A stretch of DNA of 64,000 nucleotides, taken from contig JADKHI010000002.1 of NCBI GenBank assembly GCA_016721825.1, forward strand, positions 656,745-720,744, written 5' to 3'. The number at the start of each line of letters is the position of its first letter. Position 1 is the stretch's first letter. A model generated the notes under the pieces. The model saw nothing but the letters and a program-made list of their open reading frames with translations, ran no database searches and was not told where the DNA came from. A program made the translations under genes and the position numbers. This document shows, piece after piece, positions 42,515-50,945 of the stretch. The DNA is from Flavobacteriales bacterium. Its GTDB lineage: Bacteria > Bacteroidota > Bacteroidia > Flavobacteriales_F > PHOS-HE28.

Positions 42515-43675
42515 CTAGCGTCCCTTCTCCAAGCGCTGCCAGTTCTCCTGCAACACCACGTTCGGATCGAACGAGGGATCGTTGCTCAGCAGGTAGGTGC
42601 CATCCGGCCTGGCCCAGGCGTTCTCGTAGCCTGACATCAGCTCCACGCGTCCCCCTTGCCCATCCTGCCAGGCATCGACGCCCCGGATGGTCTGGCTCCA
42701 CGCTTCGGCGGTGCGGTCATGTTCGGCCTGTCGGCCTTCCCAGTCGCGCACCTGCATCTCGCCGATCTGTGTCTGTGCGTCGTGAGCGATGCGTTGGCGC
42801 TCCGCGATACCGTTCTGTTCCATGCGGCCGATGTTGGTGAACATGCGCTGCAGAGCATCGGTCCACTCCGGGTTGGCCCGGAAGCTCTTCAGGATGGTGG
42901 TGAACAGGTTCTCTGCTTCCTTCTCCTTGCCCTTCGGGAATTTCAAGGAGGACTTCGTTGTGGTCTGGCAGGAATAAGCGGTCATCTGTCCGCCGGTGAT
43001 CATGTTGGGCATGTGGGTAAGCTGCATGGTGATGGCGCACAAGGCCATTCCCGAGCTGCCATCCGGAAACCGCAAGGTGGCGACGGCCACGCTCGGGCGG
43101 TACTCGATGTTGGTGATGCCCGAGCTCGCCAATTGCTGTTGTTGGCGTTGGGCTTCGGCCTGTAACGGCGCGTTCAAGTATTCCGGAGCATCAACGGACA
43201 CCACTTCGGCACCGATCTCCTGTGCCATGGCCGCCTTCAGGAACGTGGAGGCATCCATGGGTTCAGCGATGGTGCAACGGCGCTGTGCGGGATCCTGTAG
43301 CGCATAGCGCATCTGTGCGTCATCGTTCCAATCCCACTGCTGCGTTGGGTAGAAGTCGAACCGATAGGCGCCGTCCGGGCTTTTTGCGGTGAAGCGGTTG
43401 TGAACGACCTCGATCGGGCATGGGCCACCGAGTTTCCACGTGATGCCACCATCAGCCACCCAGTCACGCGGCACCAGCACGGAGTAGGCTTCGACAGGTT
43501 GTGCAAGCCCGGATGGATCCATGGCGCGAACACGCTTCAGCACGAGGTAGTCGGTGCCTTCAGTGTAGGTCTTTCCGGATCCCTGAGCCGCCGCTTCCGC
43601 CTCGCCCGGTGCGGACGGAGCGGTCGAGCAAGCCATGAAAGCAAGGGCGATGAGGCCCATTGTGATGACGCGCAT
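42515..43675 (-). CDS. Lipoprotein, unknown function (386 aa)
   Basis: A 386-residue lipoprotein from ATG 43675 with lipobox LAFMAC at residue ~17, then an Ala/Glu-rich linker. The body contains YSVLVPRDWVADGGITWK and DGAYRFDFYPTQQWDW, a pattern seen in secreted proteins of unknown function, and a C-terminal section rich in Gln, Trp and Glu (QIGEMQVRDWEGRQAEHDRT). No enzymatic motif is visible. Confidence 0.65.
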   Translation of the reverse strand: MRVITMGLIALAFMACSTAPSAPGEAEAAAQGSGKTYTEGTDYLVLKRVRAMDPSGLAQPVEAYSVLVPRDWVADGGITWKLGGPCPIEVVHNRFTAKSPDGAYRFDFYPTQQWDWNDDAQMRYALQDPAQRRCTIAEPMDASTFLKAAMAQEIGAEVVSVDAPEYLNAPLQAEAQRQQQQLASSGITNIEYRPSVAVATLRFPDGSSGMALCAITMQLTHMPNMITGGQMTAYSCQTTTKSSLKFPKGKEKEAENLFTTILKSFRANPEWTDALQRMFTNIGRMEQNGIAERQRIAHDAQTQIGEMQVRDWEGRQAEHDRTAEAWSQTIRGVDAWQDGQGGRVELMSGYENAWARPDGTYLLSNDPSFDPNVVLQENWQRLEKGR

Positions 43676-43773
43676 GAGTACGATGGTCTGGTCGCTTCGA
43701 AAGTAGCGCAGCAACCAAGTGGGACCTGCATGGACCACATGAGCATGTGAGCGACGAGGGTACCTTCGCGCTC

Positions 43774-44067
43774 ATGCGCAGCCTTCTTCTTCTCCTTGCC
43801 TTGGTGGTCTTCGTCGGCTCCTCCACTGCCTTTGAGGGTCTATCCGAGCCTTCCACAGGAGGCGTTAGCGACACCGTTGTACAAGACACAGCTATCACGC
43901 ACTCCGAGACTACCGCCCCTTGGGAAGCATCCGCTAACACGAAAGCACCACAGCCTGCCTCCTTGAAGGACGAGCATTCGAACGCGGCTCTTTACGGCTG
44001 GCTCTTCGCCTGCGTTGCGGCGCTGGGCATGACCATGTTCGTCTGGCGCACCATCAAGAAGGCCTGA
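43774..44067 (+). CDS. Small exported protein with C-terminal membrane anchor (97 aa)
   Basis: A 97-residue protein with a signal peptide (MRSLLLLLALVVFVGSSTA), a Thr/Ser-rich middle and a hydrophobic C-terminus (ALYGWLFACVAALGMTMFVW) ending in Lys residues. It would be anchored in the inner membrane with its middle outside. A GTG at 43747 is an alternative start. It is 17 bases upstream of the methyltransferase gene. Function unknown. Confidence 0.55.
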   Translation: MRSLLLLLALVVFVGSSTAFEGLSEPSTGGVSDTVVQDTAITHSETTAPWEASANTKAPQPASLKDEHSNAALYGWLFACVAALGMTMFVWRTIKKA

Positions 44068-44084
44068 ACACAACGTTCCATCGC

Positions 44085-44885
44085 ATGTCCGACAACGCCG
44101 CCTTCGAAGCCAACCGCAAAGCCTGGAACGCCCGCGCGCTTCTGCACGTCAACTCCACCTTCTACGATGTGGAGAGCTTCGTGGCCGGTCGGAATTCCTT
44201 GAGCGCCATAGAGATGGAACTGCTGGGCGATGTGCAAGGCAAGAAGGTCCTGCACCTCCAATGTCACTTCGGCCAGGACACCTTGAGCATGGCGCGCATG
44301 GGCGCTACGGTGACCGGCTTGGACCTCTCCGACACCTCCATTGAAGAGGCCCGCAAGCTGACCGAACGCTGTGGGTTGAAGGCCAGCTGGGTGTTGAGCA
44401 ATGTGATCGACCACCGGCCCGAACTCGACGGACAGTTCGACATTGTCTTCACGAGCTACGGCACCATCGGCTGGCTGCCGGACCTGAAGCCTTGGGCCGC
44501 GAACATCAAGCGCTACCTCAAGCCTTGCGGTCGCTTGGTGTTCGTTGAGTTCCACCCGGTGATGTGGATGTACGACAACGACCTTACCCACGTGCAATAC
44601 TCCTACTTCAACCGCGAGACCATCGTGGAAGAGGAACAAGGCAGTTATGCGGCGCGCAATGCGGATGTCAAGCTCTCGTCAACCTGCTGGAACCACGATC
44701 TGGGCGAGGTGCTCACGGCACTGCTGAACGAAGGGCTCCGGATCGATCGGTTCACGGAACTGGACGGCTCACCGCACGATTGCTTCGCCAACACCGTGAA
44801 AGGCAATGACGGGCTCTACCGGATCAAGGGCATGGAAGGCAAGTTGCCAATGGTATATGGGGTGAGCGCCTCACGCCCTCTCTGA
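44085..44885 (+). CDS. Class I SAM-dependent methyltransferase
   Basis: A 266-residue Rossmann methyltransferase. KKVLHLQCHFGQDTLSMARMG is motif I with the GxG-like glycine-poor loop, VTGLDLSDTSIEEAR gives the acidic ribose-binding residue, and QFDIVFTSYGTIGWLPDL is motif IV. The C-terminal segment is of the TehB/YcgJ-like type. The acceptor is unknown. Confidence 0.85.
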   Translation: MSDNAAFEANRKAWNARALLHVNSTFYDVESFVAGRNSLSAIEMELLGDVQGKKVLHLQCHFGQDTLSMARMGATVTGLDLSDTSIEEARKLTERCGLKASWVLSNVIDHRPELDGQFDIVFTSYGTIGWLPDLKPWAANIKRYLKPCGRLVFVEFHPVMWMYDNDLTHVQYSYFNRETIVEEEQGSYAARNADVKLSSTCWNHDLGEVLTALLNEGLRIDRFTELDGSPHDCFANTVKGNDGLYRIKGMEGKLPMVYGVSASRPL

Positions 44886-45048
44886 TCGGGGACCGCACCT
44901 CAGTGAAGGTACGCTCCGCCGCCACTCTGCCCCGGAAGATCCAACCACAGATGTCCCGAGGCCTTGGGAACGGATCAACACAGATACTGATGAGGGCTTG
45001 CTGACGAGAAGCACCTGCCCCCTGCCGTTGCCTGTTGCGAACTGCCTC

Positions 45049-45939
45049 CTACTTCCCTTCCTGCTCGCTTGCCTGCTTCAACCCGTCCTCGATCATGTTG
45101 TAGAACTGGTCGAGCTTGGGCATGATGACGATGCGGGTGCGGCGGTTGGCGCTGCGGTGCTCGGGGCTATCGTTCGGCTGAAGGGGAACGTACTCGCTAC
45201 GACCACCGGCCGTGATGCGGGCCGGATCCACACCGAGCTCCTTGGAGAAGACCCGCACGATCGACGTGGCGCGCATCACGCTCAGGTCCCAGTTGTCCTT
45301 GATGCAATCGCGGTTGATGGGCTCGTTGTCGGTGTGACCTTCCACCAGCACTTCCATCTCGGGCTTGGCGTTCACCACGGTGGCCACCTTGGCAAGCACC
45401 TCCTTGGCGCGTGGGCTGATCACCGTGCTGCCGCTGTTGAAGAGCATCTTGTCGCTGAGCGAGATGAAGACCACGCTCTTCTCCACGTTCACCACCACAT
45501 CGGTATCGTTCAGGTTGCCGAGTGAGCTCTTGAGGCTGACAACGAGCGCCAATGTGATCGAGTCCTTCTTCGTGAGGGCGTCGTGCAAGGTGCGGATGCG
45601 AAGGTCCTGCTCCTTGATCTGCTCCAGTGACTTCTCGAGGTTGGCTGCCTCCTGCTTGGAGAGCGTGGCCATCTGCCCCACGTTGTTCAGCAGCGCTGCG
45701 TTCGTGTTGTTCAGGTCGTTCACCTGGTCCTTCAGGTGCTGGTTGCTGTTCTCCAGCCCCGCGAGCTTCGCATCCATCACGGACTTATCGCCCTTGCAGG
45801 CCTCCAGCTGTCGGTTCGCCTCGTCCAACTTGCCGTGCAGGGTCTCATTGGAAGCCTGGATGGCCACGTACTTCTTCTTGGACACACAGGAACCAAGGAG
45901 CAGCAAGGAAACGAAGGCGACGAGGATGGGACGTGTCAT
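45049..45939 (-). CDS. OmpA-family peptidoglycan-binding lipoprotein with coiled coil
   Basis: A 296-residue lipoprotein (lipobox LLLGSC at residue ~17). Residues ~25-140 form a long coiled coil (NETLHGKLDEANRQLEACKG, NLEKSLEQIKEQDLRIRTLH). The C-terminal OmpA domain carries VEGHTDNEPINRDC, WDLSVMRATSIVRVF and GGRSEYVPLQPNDSPEHRSANRRTRI. It should tether the outer membrane to peptidoglycan. The MotB-like layout (coiled coil plus OmpA) is common in Bacteroidota. Start ATG 45939 places the lipobox correctly. Confidence 0.88.
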   Translation of the reverse strand: MTRPILVAFVSLLLLGSCVSKKKYVAIQASNETLHGKLDEANRQLEACKGDKSVMDAKLAGLENSNQHLKDQVNDLNNTNAALLNNVGQMATLSKQEAANLEKSLEQIKEQDLRIRTLHDALTKKDSITLALVVSLKSSLGNLNDTDVVVNVEKSVVFISLSDKMLFNSGSTVISPRAKEVLAKVATVVNAKPEMEVLVEGHTDNEPINRDCIKDNWDLSVMRATSIVRVFSKELGVDPARITAGGRSEYVPLQPNDSPEHRSANRRTRIVIMPKLDQFYNMIEDGLKQASEQEGK

Positions 45940-46013
45940 GGTGGTAGGGGAATGAACAAGTGTCGAAAGATAGGCCGAGCGCGCGAGTGGCCGCATGACC
46001 TAGGCTGCCAGGA

Positions 46014-46661
46014 CTACTTGGGCCGGTAGATCTGTGCGGTGGCTTGGCGGGTGGAATCCACGACCAGCTCCCAGCCTTGGGCCTTCACGTAGTTGTTGAT
46101 CACCTGCAGCACTTCCGTGCGCTTGGCGTGCGCGCGACCGAACAGGTCGCTGCTCAAGGCCTTGTCTCGGATGCGTTTCTTGCCTTGCGCGTTGATCGCC
46201 GTCAGGTCCTGCGCCTTGAAGTGGTTGAGCACGCCCTGGTCGAGGTCCACATAATCCACGTCGTGCTCAATGGCCAGGATAGCCGGGTACTTGGTGGTGA
46301 GAATGGTGAGCTGATGCTTGACCGGGTCCGACACCAGGTCCCCCTCTTCGAACTGATAGCCCACGGTCACCTTGCCCCGGACACGCAGCATGGCCTTCTT
46401 CTTGAACCCCAGTTTGCCGAGCACTTCGGTGATCACTTTGGAATCCTCCTGCGAGAAGTACTCTTCATAGGATTCCTTGACCAAGGCGAGCTTGAGGATG
46501 GCATGCACATCCTTCATAAGGACCCTTGTGTCGGCGTTGGAGCCGGTCGCCAGAACAGCGGCCGTGGAGCTGGGCTTCCCAAATGCGAAGCGCGTGAACA
46601 ACACGGTGACCAAGGATGCCAGCGCTGCCACCAACACGTACTGAAGAACCCTTCCCTTCAT
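46014..46661 (-). CDS. DUF4230-like membrane-anchored protein
   Basis: A 215-residue protein with one N-terminal hydrophobic anchor (MKGRVLQYVLVAALASLVTV) and a periplasmic-type domain. AMLRVRGKVTVGYQFEEGDL and ILAIEHDVDYVDLDQGVLNH fit DUF4230. Function unknown. The ATG at 46661 is preferred over an extended frame to 46850, which overlaps the promoter region of the divergent gene. Confidence 0.72.
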   Translation of the reverse strand: MKGRVLQYVLVAALASLVTVLFTRFAFGKPSSTAAVLATGSNADTRVLMKDVHAILKLALVKESYEEYFSQEDSKVITEVLGKLGFKKKAMLRVRGKVTVGYQFEEGDLVSDPVKHQLTILTTKYPAILAIEHDVDYVDLDQGVLNHFKAQDLTAINAQGKKRIRDKALSSDLFGRAHAKRTEVLQVINNYVKAQGWELVVDSTRQATAQIYRPK

Positions 46662-46806
46662 GCGCCGCAAAGCTATTCGCTTCGCCCTGTCATGATCGGA
46701 ATGATCACGTATTCGCGGTGATCGCACAGTGTGCTGTTCACATAGCGCGATCGCTCGGAAGCTGAGGCTGGGCGGTACTGTGCTTCTTTGCATGACCCCG
46801 ACCGCC

Positions 46807-48234
46807 ATGGCCCTCAGTCGTTTCTGGACCTTCATGTTGTTGCTGAGCATCGGCTACGTGCTGCTGATGCTGGCGGCTGGCAAGCAGTACACGCTCGGTT
46901 CCATCGTGAACGGCAAGCAAGGTGAATTGCTCGTGGTCTCGGAGACCGATACGGCCACGATACCCGGAAGCGCGCTGGTGGCAGCGGTCCGCAAGGCGGA
47001 TCGGGGAGCCGTTCAGCAAGGCGACACGCTCTACACACTGAACAAGAACGGTGCATTGGTCGGCAGTGTTGGCACGCAGCCGGCGGACGGACTCTTCGCC
47101 ACCTGCCGCAACACCATCACCGACCTGTGGCTGCCGCTCATCGGTTACCTCACCTTCTTCTGCGGTCTGCTGAACCTGCTGGTGGACTCGCGCGCCATGG
47201 AGAAGCTGGCGCGCGTGCTCTCCCCGATCTTCCGCCGCATCTTCCCCGACCTGCACAAGGACCACCCCGCCTACGGCTTCATGACCTTGAACTTCGCGGC
47301 CAACTTTCTGGGCTTGGACAGCGCCGCCACGCCCTTCGGCTTGAAGGCCATGGAGAGCATGCAGGAGGATAATCCGGAAAAGGACAAGGCCACCAACAGC
47401 CAGATCATGTTCCTGTGCCTGCACGCCGCAGGCCTGACCTTGTTACCCACCAGCATCATCGGTTACCGCGCGGCGCAGGGTGCAGCGAATCCGGCTGACA
47501 TCATGATCCCCACGATCATCACCAGCTTCGTGGGTACGCTCAGCGCCTTGTTCATCGTGGGCTTCCGACAGCGCACCAACCTCTTCAACTGGCCGGTGAT
47601 GCTCTTCGTGCTGGGCATAAGCGGTGTCATCGGCGGGCTGATGGCCTACATCACCGGGCTTACCGGCGTGCAGAAGTTCCACTTCACGGACAACCTGAGC
47701 AATGGCATGCTCCTCACCATCATCGCGTTGATCGTGGGCTACGCCTTCCTCTTCGAGAAGTATTTCACGCAGAAGGGCACCAACATGTTCGACTCCTTCA
47801 TCCATGGGGCGAAGGACGGCTTCACCACCGGGCTGAGGGTACTGCCTTACATGGTCGCCATGTTGGCCGCGCTCAGCATCTTCCGCAACAGCGGGCTCAT
47901 GGGCATTGTGATGGACGGCATCAGCTGGACCATGGCGCTGGTGGGGGTGAGCAAGGAAGTGATCGATGCCATCCCGGTAGCCTTGATGCGCCCCTTCAGT
48001 GCAGGTGGTTCGCGCGGCTTTATGCTGGATGCCATGAAGACCTACGGTCCTGACAGTCTCACCGGTCAGCTGAGCTGCCTGTTCCAAGGTGCTGCCGAGA
48101 CCACCTTCTATGTCGTCGCGCTCTACTTCGGTGCGGTGCAAGTGAAGGACAGCCGTTACACCCTGGGCGTGATGCTGCTGGTGGACCTGATCTGCGTGGT
48201 GACCGCCGTGGTGGTCTGCACTGCCTATTTCTGA
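46807..48234 (+). CDS. SpmA-SpmB fused spore-maturation-like membrane protein
   Basis: A 475-residue polytopic membrane protein. It carries two nucleoside-recognition (Gate) domains: the first with MTLNFAANFLGLDSAATPFGLKAMESMQ, as in SpmA, and the second with LMRPFSAGGSRGFMLDAM and QGAAETTFYVVALYFG, as in SpmB. Gram-negative bacteria often have this fusion; the role outside sporulation is uncertain, possibly small-molecule export or cell envelope maturation. Starts at ATG 46807 or 46792. Confidence 0.88.
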   Translation: MALSRFWTFMLLLSIGYVLLMLAAGKQYTLGSIVNGKQGELLVVSETDTATIPGSALVAAVRKADRGAVQQGDTLYTLNKNGALVGSVGTQPADGLFATCRNTITDLWLPLIGYLTFFCGLLNLLVDSRAMEKLARVLSPIFRRIFPDLHKDHPAYGFMTLNFAANFLGLDSAATPFGLKAMESMQEDNPEKDKATNSQIMFLCLHAAGLTLLPTSIIGYRAAQGAANPADIMIPTIITSFVGTLSALFIVGFRQRTNLFNWPVMLFVLGISGVIGGLMAYITGLTGVQKFHFTDNLSNGMLLTIIALIVGYAFLFEKYFTQKGTNMFDSFIHGAKDGFTTGLRVLPYMVAMLAALSIFRNSGLMGIVMDGISWTMALVGVSKEVIDAIPVALMRPFSAGGSRGFMLDAMKTYGPDSLTGQLSCLFQGAAETTFYVVALYFGAVQVKDSRYTLGVMLLVDLICVVTAVVVCTAYF

Positions 48235-48336
48235 TCCCCGGTCGGGTTGTTCGATCTTCGGTCGAAGTGAGGATCCGAAGCGTGCGCCGCGTACTTTCTT
48301 TGCGCCCCCGTCCAACGAAGTACGGCAGGAACTCCC

Positions 48337-48822
48337 ATGGCGAAGACCTACTCTGAACACAAGATCAAGCGGTTCCGTTCGAAGATCCACGGCAACGGCG
48401 TTTCCGCCATCGCTCCCATCCGCAAAGGCGAGCTGATCGTGGAATACAAGGGCACCATCATCACCCACGAAGAGGCCGACGAGCGTTACCAGGGTCCGGA
48501 GACGGGCCACACCTTCTTCTTCATCCTGAACGATGACTACGTGATCGACGCCAATCGCAAAGGCAACGTGGCGCGCTGGCTGAACACCAGTTGCGACACC
48601 AACTGCGAAGCGCTGGTACACGAGCATCCCGGCAAGGACCGCAAGAAGGACCAGGTGATCATCGAGGCCAAGCGCGCCATCAAGGCCGGCGAAGAGCTGA
48701 CCTACGACTACGGCATTGTGATCAAGCGCAAGCTCAGCAAGGAAGAGAAAGCCAAGTGGGCCTGCCATTGCGGTTCCCCGAAATGCACCGGGACCATGCT
48801 GCGGAAGTCGGTGCCGAAGTAA
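48337..48822 (+). CDS. SET-domain protein (lysine methyltransferase-like)
   Basis: A 161-residue protein that is almost only a SET domain. Motifs: SKIHGNGVSAIAPIRKGELI (N-SET), ARWLNTSCDTNCEA in place of NHSCxPN, GEELTYDYG with the catalytic Tyr, and a post-SET zinc motif CHCGSPKCTGTM. This suggests a SAM-dependent protein lysine methyltransferase. Chlamydial NUE and related bacterial SET proteins act on histone-like proteins; a histone H1-like protein is encoded at 41027-41620. Confidence 0.85.
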   Translation: MAKTYSEHKIKRFRSKIHGNGVSAIAPIRKGELIVEYKGTIITHEEADERYQGPETGHTFFFILNDDYVIDANRKGNVARWLNTSCDTNCEALVHEHPGKDRKKDQVIIEAKRAIKAGEELTYDYGIVIKRKLSKEEKAKWACHCGSPKCTGTMLRKSVPK

Positions 48823-48963
48823 TCTGCCAATTAGGACAAGGGGCGATGGGCGATGGAGAAAGGGCGAAGCCTGACGAGAAGCTCTTTCTTCGACCTTCAA
48901 GCTCCGGCCTTGGCCCTTCAGCCTTCGTCTTTGTGGCACGCCCCTTGCCTGTCCGGCGGCGCA

Positions 48964-48971
48964 TACCTTTG
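48964..48971 (+). promoter_or_regulatory. TAnnTTTG -7 box of the LolA-like gene
   Basis: TACCTTTG ends 6 bases before the ATG at 48978. A TTG at 48945-48947 is 16 bases upstream. The mRNA would be leaderless or nearly so. Confidence 0.5.
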
Positions 48972-48977
48972 CTGCCC

Positions 48978-49628
48978 ATGAAAACGCTCGTTTCCCTTCT
49001 CGCCTCCGGTCTGTTGTTGGTGACCTCCTTGCATGCGCAGGACGACCCCAAGAGCAAGGCCGTGATGGACAAGCTGATCGCCAAGAGCAAGACCTACACA
49101 AGCTTTGAGGCCGATTTCAGCAGCCGCTTGGTCAACACCGCCAGCAAGCTCGACGTGAAGCAGGACGGTAATGTGAAGGTGAAAGGCAAGAAATTCCGCC
49201 TGACGCTTCCGGACAACACCGTGATCAATGACGGCACCGTGCTTTGGGCGTACAGCAAGAAGAGCAATGAGGTGACCGCCAACGACCCGGCCGAGATGGA
49301 CCAGGAGATGGACCCCAGCAAGCTGTTCACCCTCTACGAGAAGGGTTTCAAGAGCCAGTTCATCGACGAGAAGGCCGATGCGACGGGCACCGTGGTACAG
49401 ACCATCAAGTTGTTCCCCCTCGACCCCACCAAGAAGCCCTTCCACACGGTGATCCTGGGCGTGGACAAGAACAAGGTGGAGACGAAGACCATCCAAGTGC
49501 TTTACAAGGACGGCAACGTGGTCACCTATACCCTGAAGAAGTTCACCGCGAACCCCGAGCTGGCCGACGTGAACTTCGTGTTCGAGAAGGCCAAGTTCCC
49601 CGGCGTGGAGATCAACGATATGCGCTGA
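48978..49628 (+). CDS. LolA-like outer membrane lipoprotein carrier
   Basis: A 216-residue periplasmic protein with signal peptide (MKTLVSLLASGLLLVTSLHA). The mature part resembles LolA: MDKLIAKSKTYTSFEADFSS, GKKFRLTLPDNTVINDGTVLWAYSK and TIKLFPLDPTKKPFHTVIL. LolA carries lipoproteins across the periplasm to the outer membrane. Bacteroidota usually lack LolB, so this would act alone. A strong terminator follows. Confidence 0.85.
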   Translation: MKTLVSLLASGLLLVTSLHAQDDPKSKAVMDKLIAKSKTYTSFEADFSSRLVNTASKLDVKQDGNVKVKGKKFRLTLPDNTVINDGTVLWAYSKKSNEVTANDPAEMDQEMDPSKLFTLYEKGFKSQFIDEKADATGTVVQTIKLFPLDPTKKPFHTVILGVDKNKVETKTIQVLYKDGNVVTYTLKKFTANPELADVNFVFEKAKFPGVEINDMR

Positions 49629-49673
49629 TGCCAGTGGGCAGCGCCCAATAAGCAGTAGGCAGATCACAATTCT

Positions 49674-49708
49674 GGGCCCTCGGCGAAACGCCGGGGGCTC
49701 ATCATTTT
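49674..49708 (+). terminator. Intrinsic terminator after the LolA-like gene
   Basis: GGGCCCTCGGCG and CGCCGGGGGCTC form a 12-bp stem with one mismatch and one G-U pair and an AAA loop, followed by ATCATTTT. Confidence 0.75.
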
Positions 49709-49733
49709 CAGGCAGCTCCTGCGTTGAGGCAAC

Positions 49734-50087
49734 ATGAAGGAACGCTTGGGCCGCGCTGCCGGCACCCTAGCTTGGTGGGAACTGAGGCGTTTCCTCTACA
49801 ACGGTCTGGTGTTGCTGGCCGGCATCGCCAGTCTGACGTTGGTCTCCTCGCTGGCCGACGTTCCTGCCGGTGAGGATGTGGTCGAACCGATCGCCGTACT
49901 GCTCTTCGCCTTCGCCTGCAACGTGTGCTACACCGCCGGTTGGCTCGCGGAATTGCTGCGGATCGTGCCGGCCCACTGGCGTCGCCTGCTGTTCTGGGGT
50001 GGCACCTTGTTCAGCATGGGTGTAGCCTTGCTGCCGGGCATGTTGTGGCTCGGTGGTGCTGCTTACCGCTGGTTGATGGAGCGGTGA
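49734..50087 (+). CDS. Small integral membrane protein (117 aa)
   Basis: A 117-residue protein with about three hydrophobic segments (FLYNGLVLLAGIASLTLV, VLLFAFACNVCYTAGWLAELL, LFWGGTLFSMGVALLPGML). The start MKERLGRAAGTLAWWELRRF is basic and cytoplasmic. I recognise no family. The next gene starts 33 bases downstream. Confidence 0.6.
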   Translation: MKERLGRAAGTLAWWELRRFLYNGLVLLAGIASLTLVSSLADVPAGEDVVEPIAVLLFAFACNVCYTAGWLAELLRIVPAHWRRLLFWGGTLFSMGVALLPGMLWLGGAAYRWLMER

Positions 50088-50120
50088 CGTTACATCCTGG
50101 CGCGGGCGCATTCCAAGGTC

Positions 50121-50771
50121 ATGCGCTCACTCCTGCTTCTGCCCTTTCTCCTCCTTTCAACGCCCCCGACCACTTACCCCGAGCTCAAGGCCTCCATTGT
50201 TCAACGACGGACAGACCTGGGCTCGGCTTACACCCGGTCCACGCGGAAGGACACGGTGATCACCTCGGCCCGGGCCTATCTGCTCACCGCGATCGACGCG
50301 CAGTTCGAACACTGGAAAGGCACACCCTGGGACTTCAACGGCACCACGCGGATACCGGGTGAAGGGACCATCGCCTGTGGTTACTTCGTGACCACCGTGC
50401 TCCAGGATGCCGGTTTCGACCTGCCACGTTACAAGTGGGCCCAGCTGGCCGCCGAACCCATGATCCGCAAAGTGGCGCCAACGGGCAAGGCCTTCAGCAA
50501 CGTACCGGTGGCCACGGTGGAAGCCTGGCTCCGTTCGCAAGATGACGGGCTCTATGCGGTGGGGCTGGACAGCCATGTCGGCTTCATCCGCGTGAAGGCC
50601 GGTGTGGCGCTCTTCGTGCACAGCAACTACTACCAACGGGACATCGGTGTGATGGCCGAACCGCTGGAGGGCCATAACCCTTTGGCGGATTCGCACTACC
50701 GCTATATCGGCCGGCTTTTGAGCGACGAAATGGTGGTCCGATGGCTGGAACATCGGCCGCTGGGCCCATGA
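50121..50771 (+). CDS. Exported protein with possible Cys-His active site
   Basis: A 216-residue protein with a short signal peptide (MRSLLLLPFLLLSTPP). GEGTIACGYFVTTVLQDAGF and YAVGLDSHVGFIRV give a Cys, then a His, in the order used by NlpC/P60 and CHAP-type papain-fold amidases. The fold cannot be confirmed by eye. An envelope peptidase or amidase is a reasonable guess. It lies between a membrane protein gene and kup without tight coupling. Confidence 0.6.
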   Translation: MRSLLLLPFLLLSTPPTTYPELKASIVQRRTDLGSAYTRSTRKDTVITSARAYLLTAIDAQFEHWKGTPWDFNGTTRIPGEGTIACGYFVTTVLQDAGFDLPRYKWAQLAAEPMIRKVAPTGKAFSNVPVATVEAWLRSQDDGLYAVGLDSHVGFIRVKAGVALFVHSNYYQRDIGVMAEPLEGHNPLADSHYRYIGRLLSDEMVVRWLEHRPLGP

Positions 50772-50945
50772 ACCGCCATGGAAAAAGCAGGGGCCGGTCG
50801 TTCACCGCACCGGACAGCCTCCTACCTTCGTCCCCGTTTTTCACCGTGGCAGCTGCACAGAAACGGTCATTCCTGACCCGTTCATCCTTGGTGGGACGAA
50901 CGACGATGCAGCGCGCTTCCCTTGCCTGGCCTACGCTTCCGCTTC

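Noticed and set aside
47443..49101. 552-codon minus-strand frame across SpmAB and SET genes
   Set aside because: Spans two genes of known families on the other strand; no recognisable domain.
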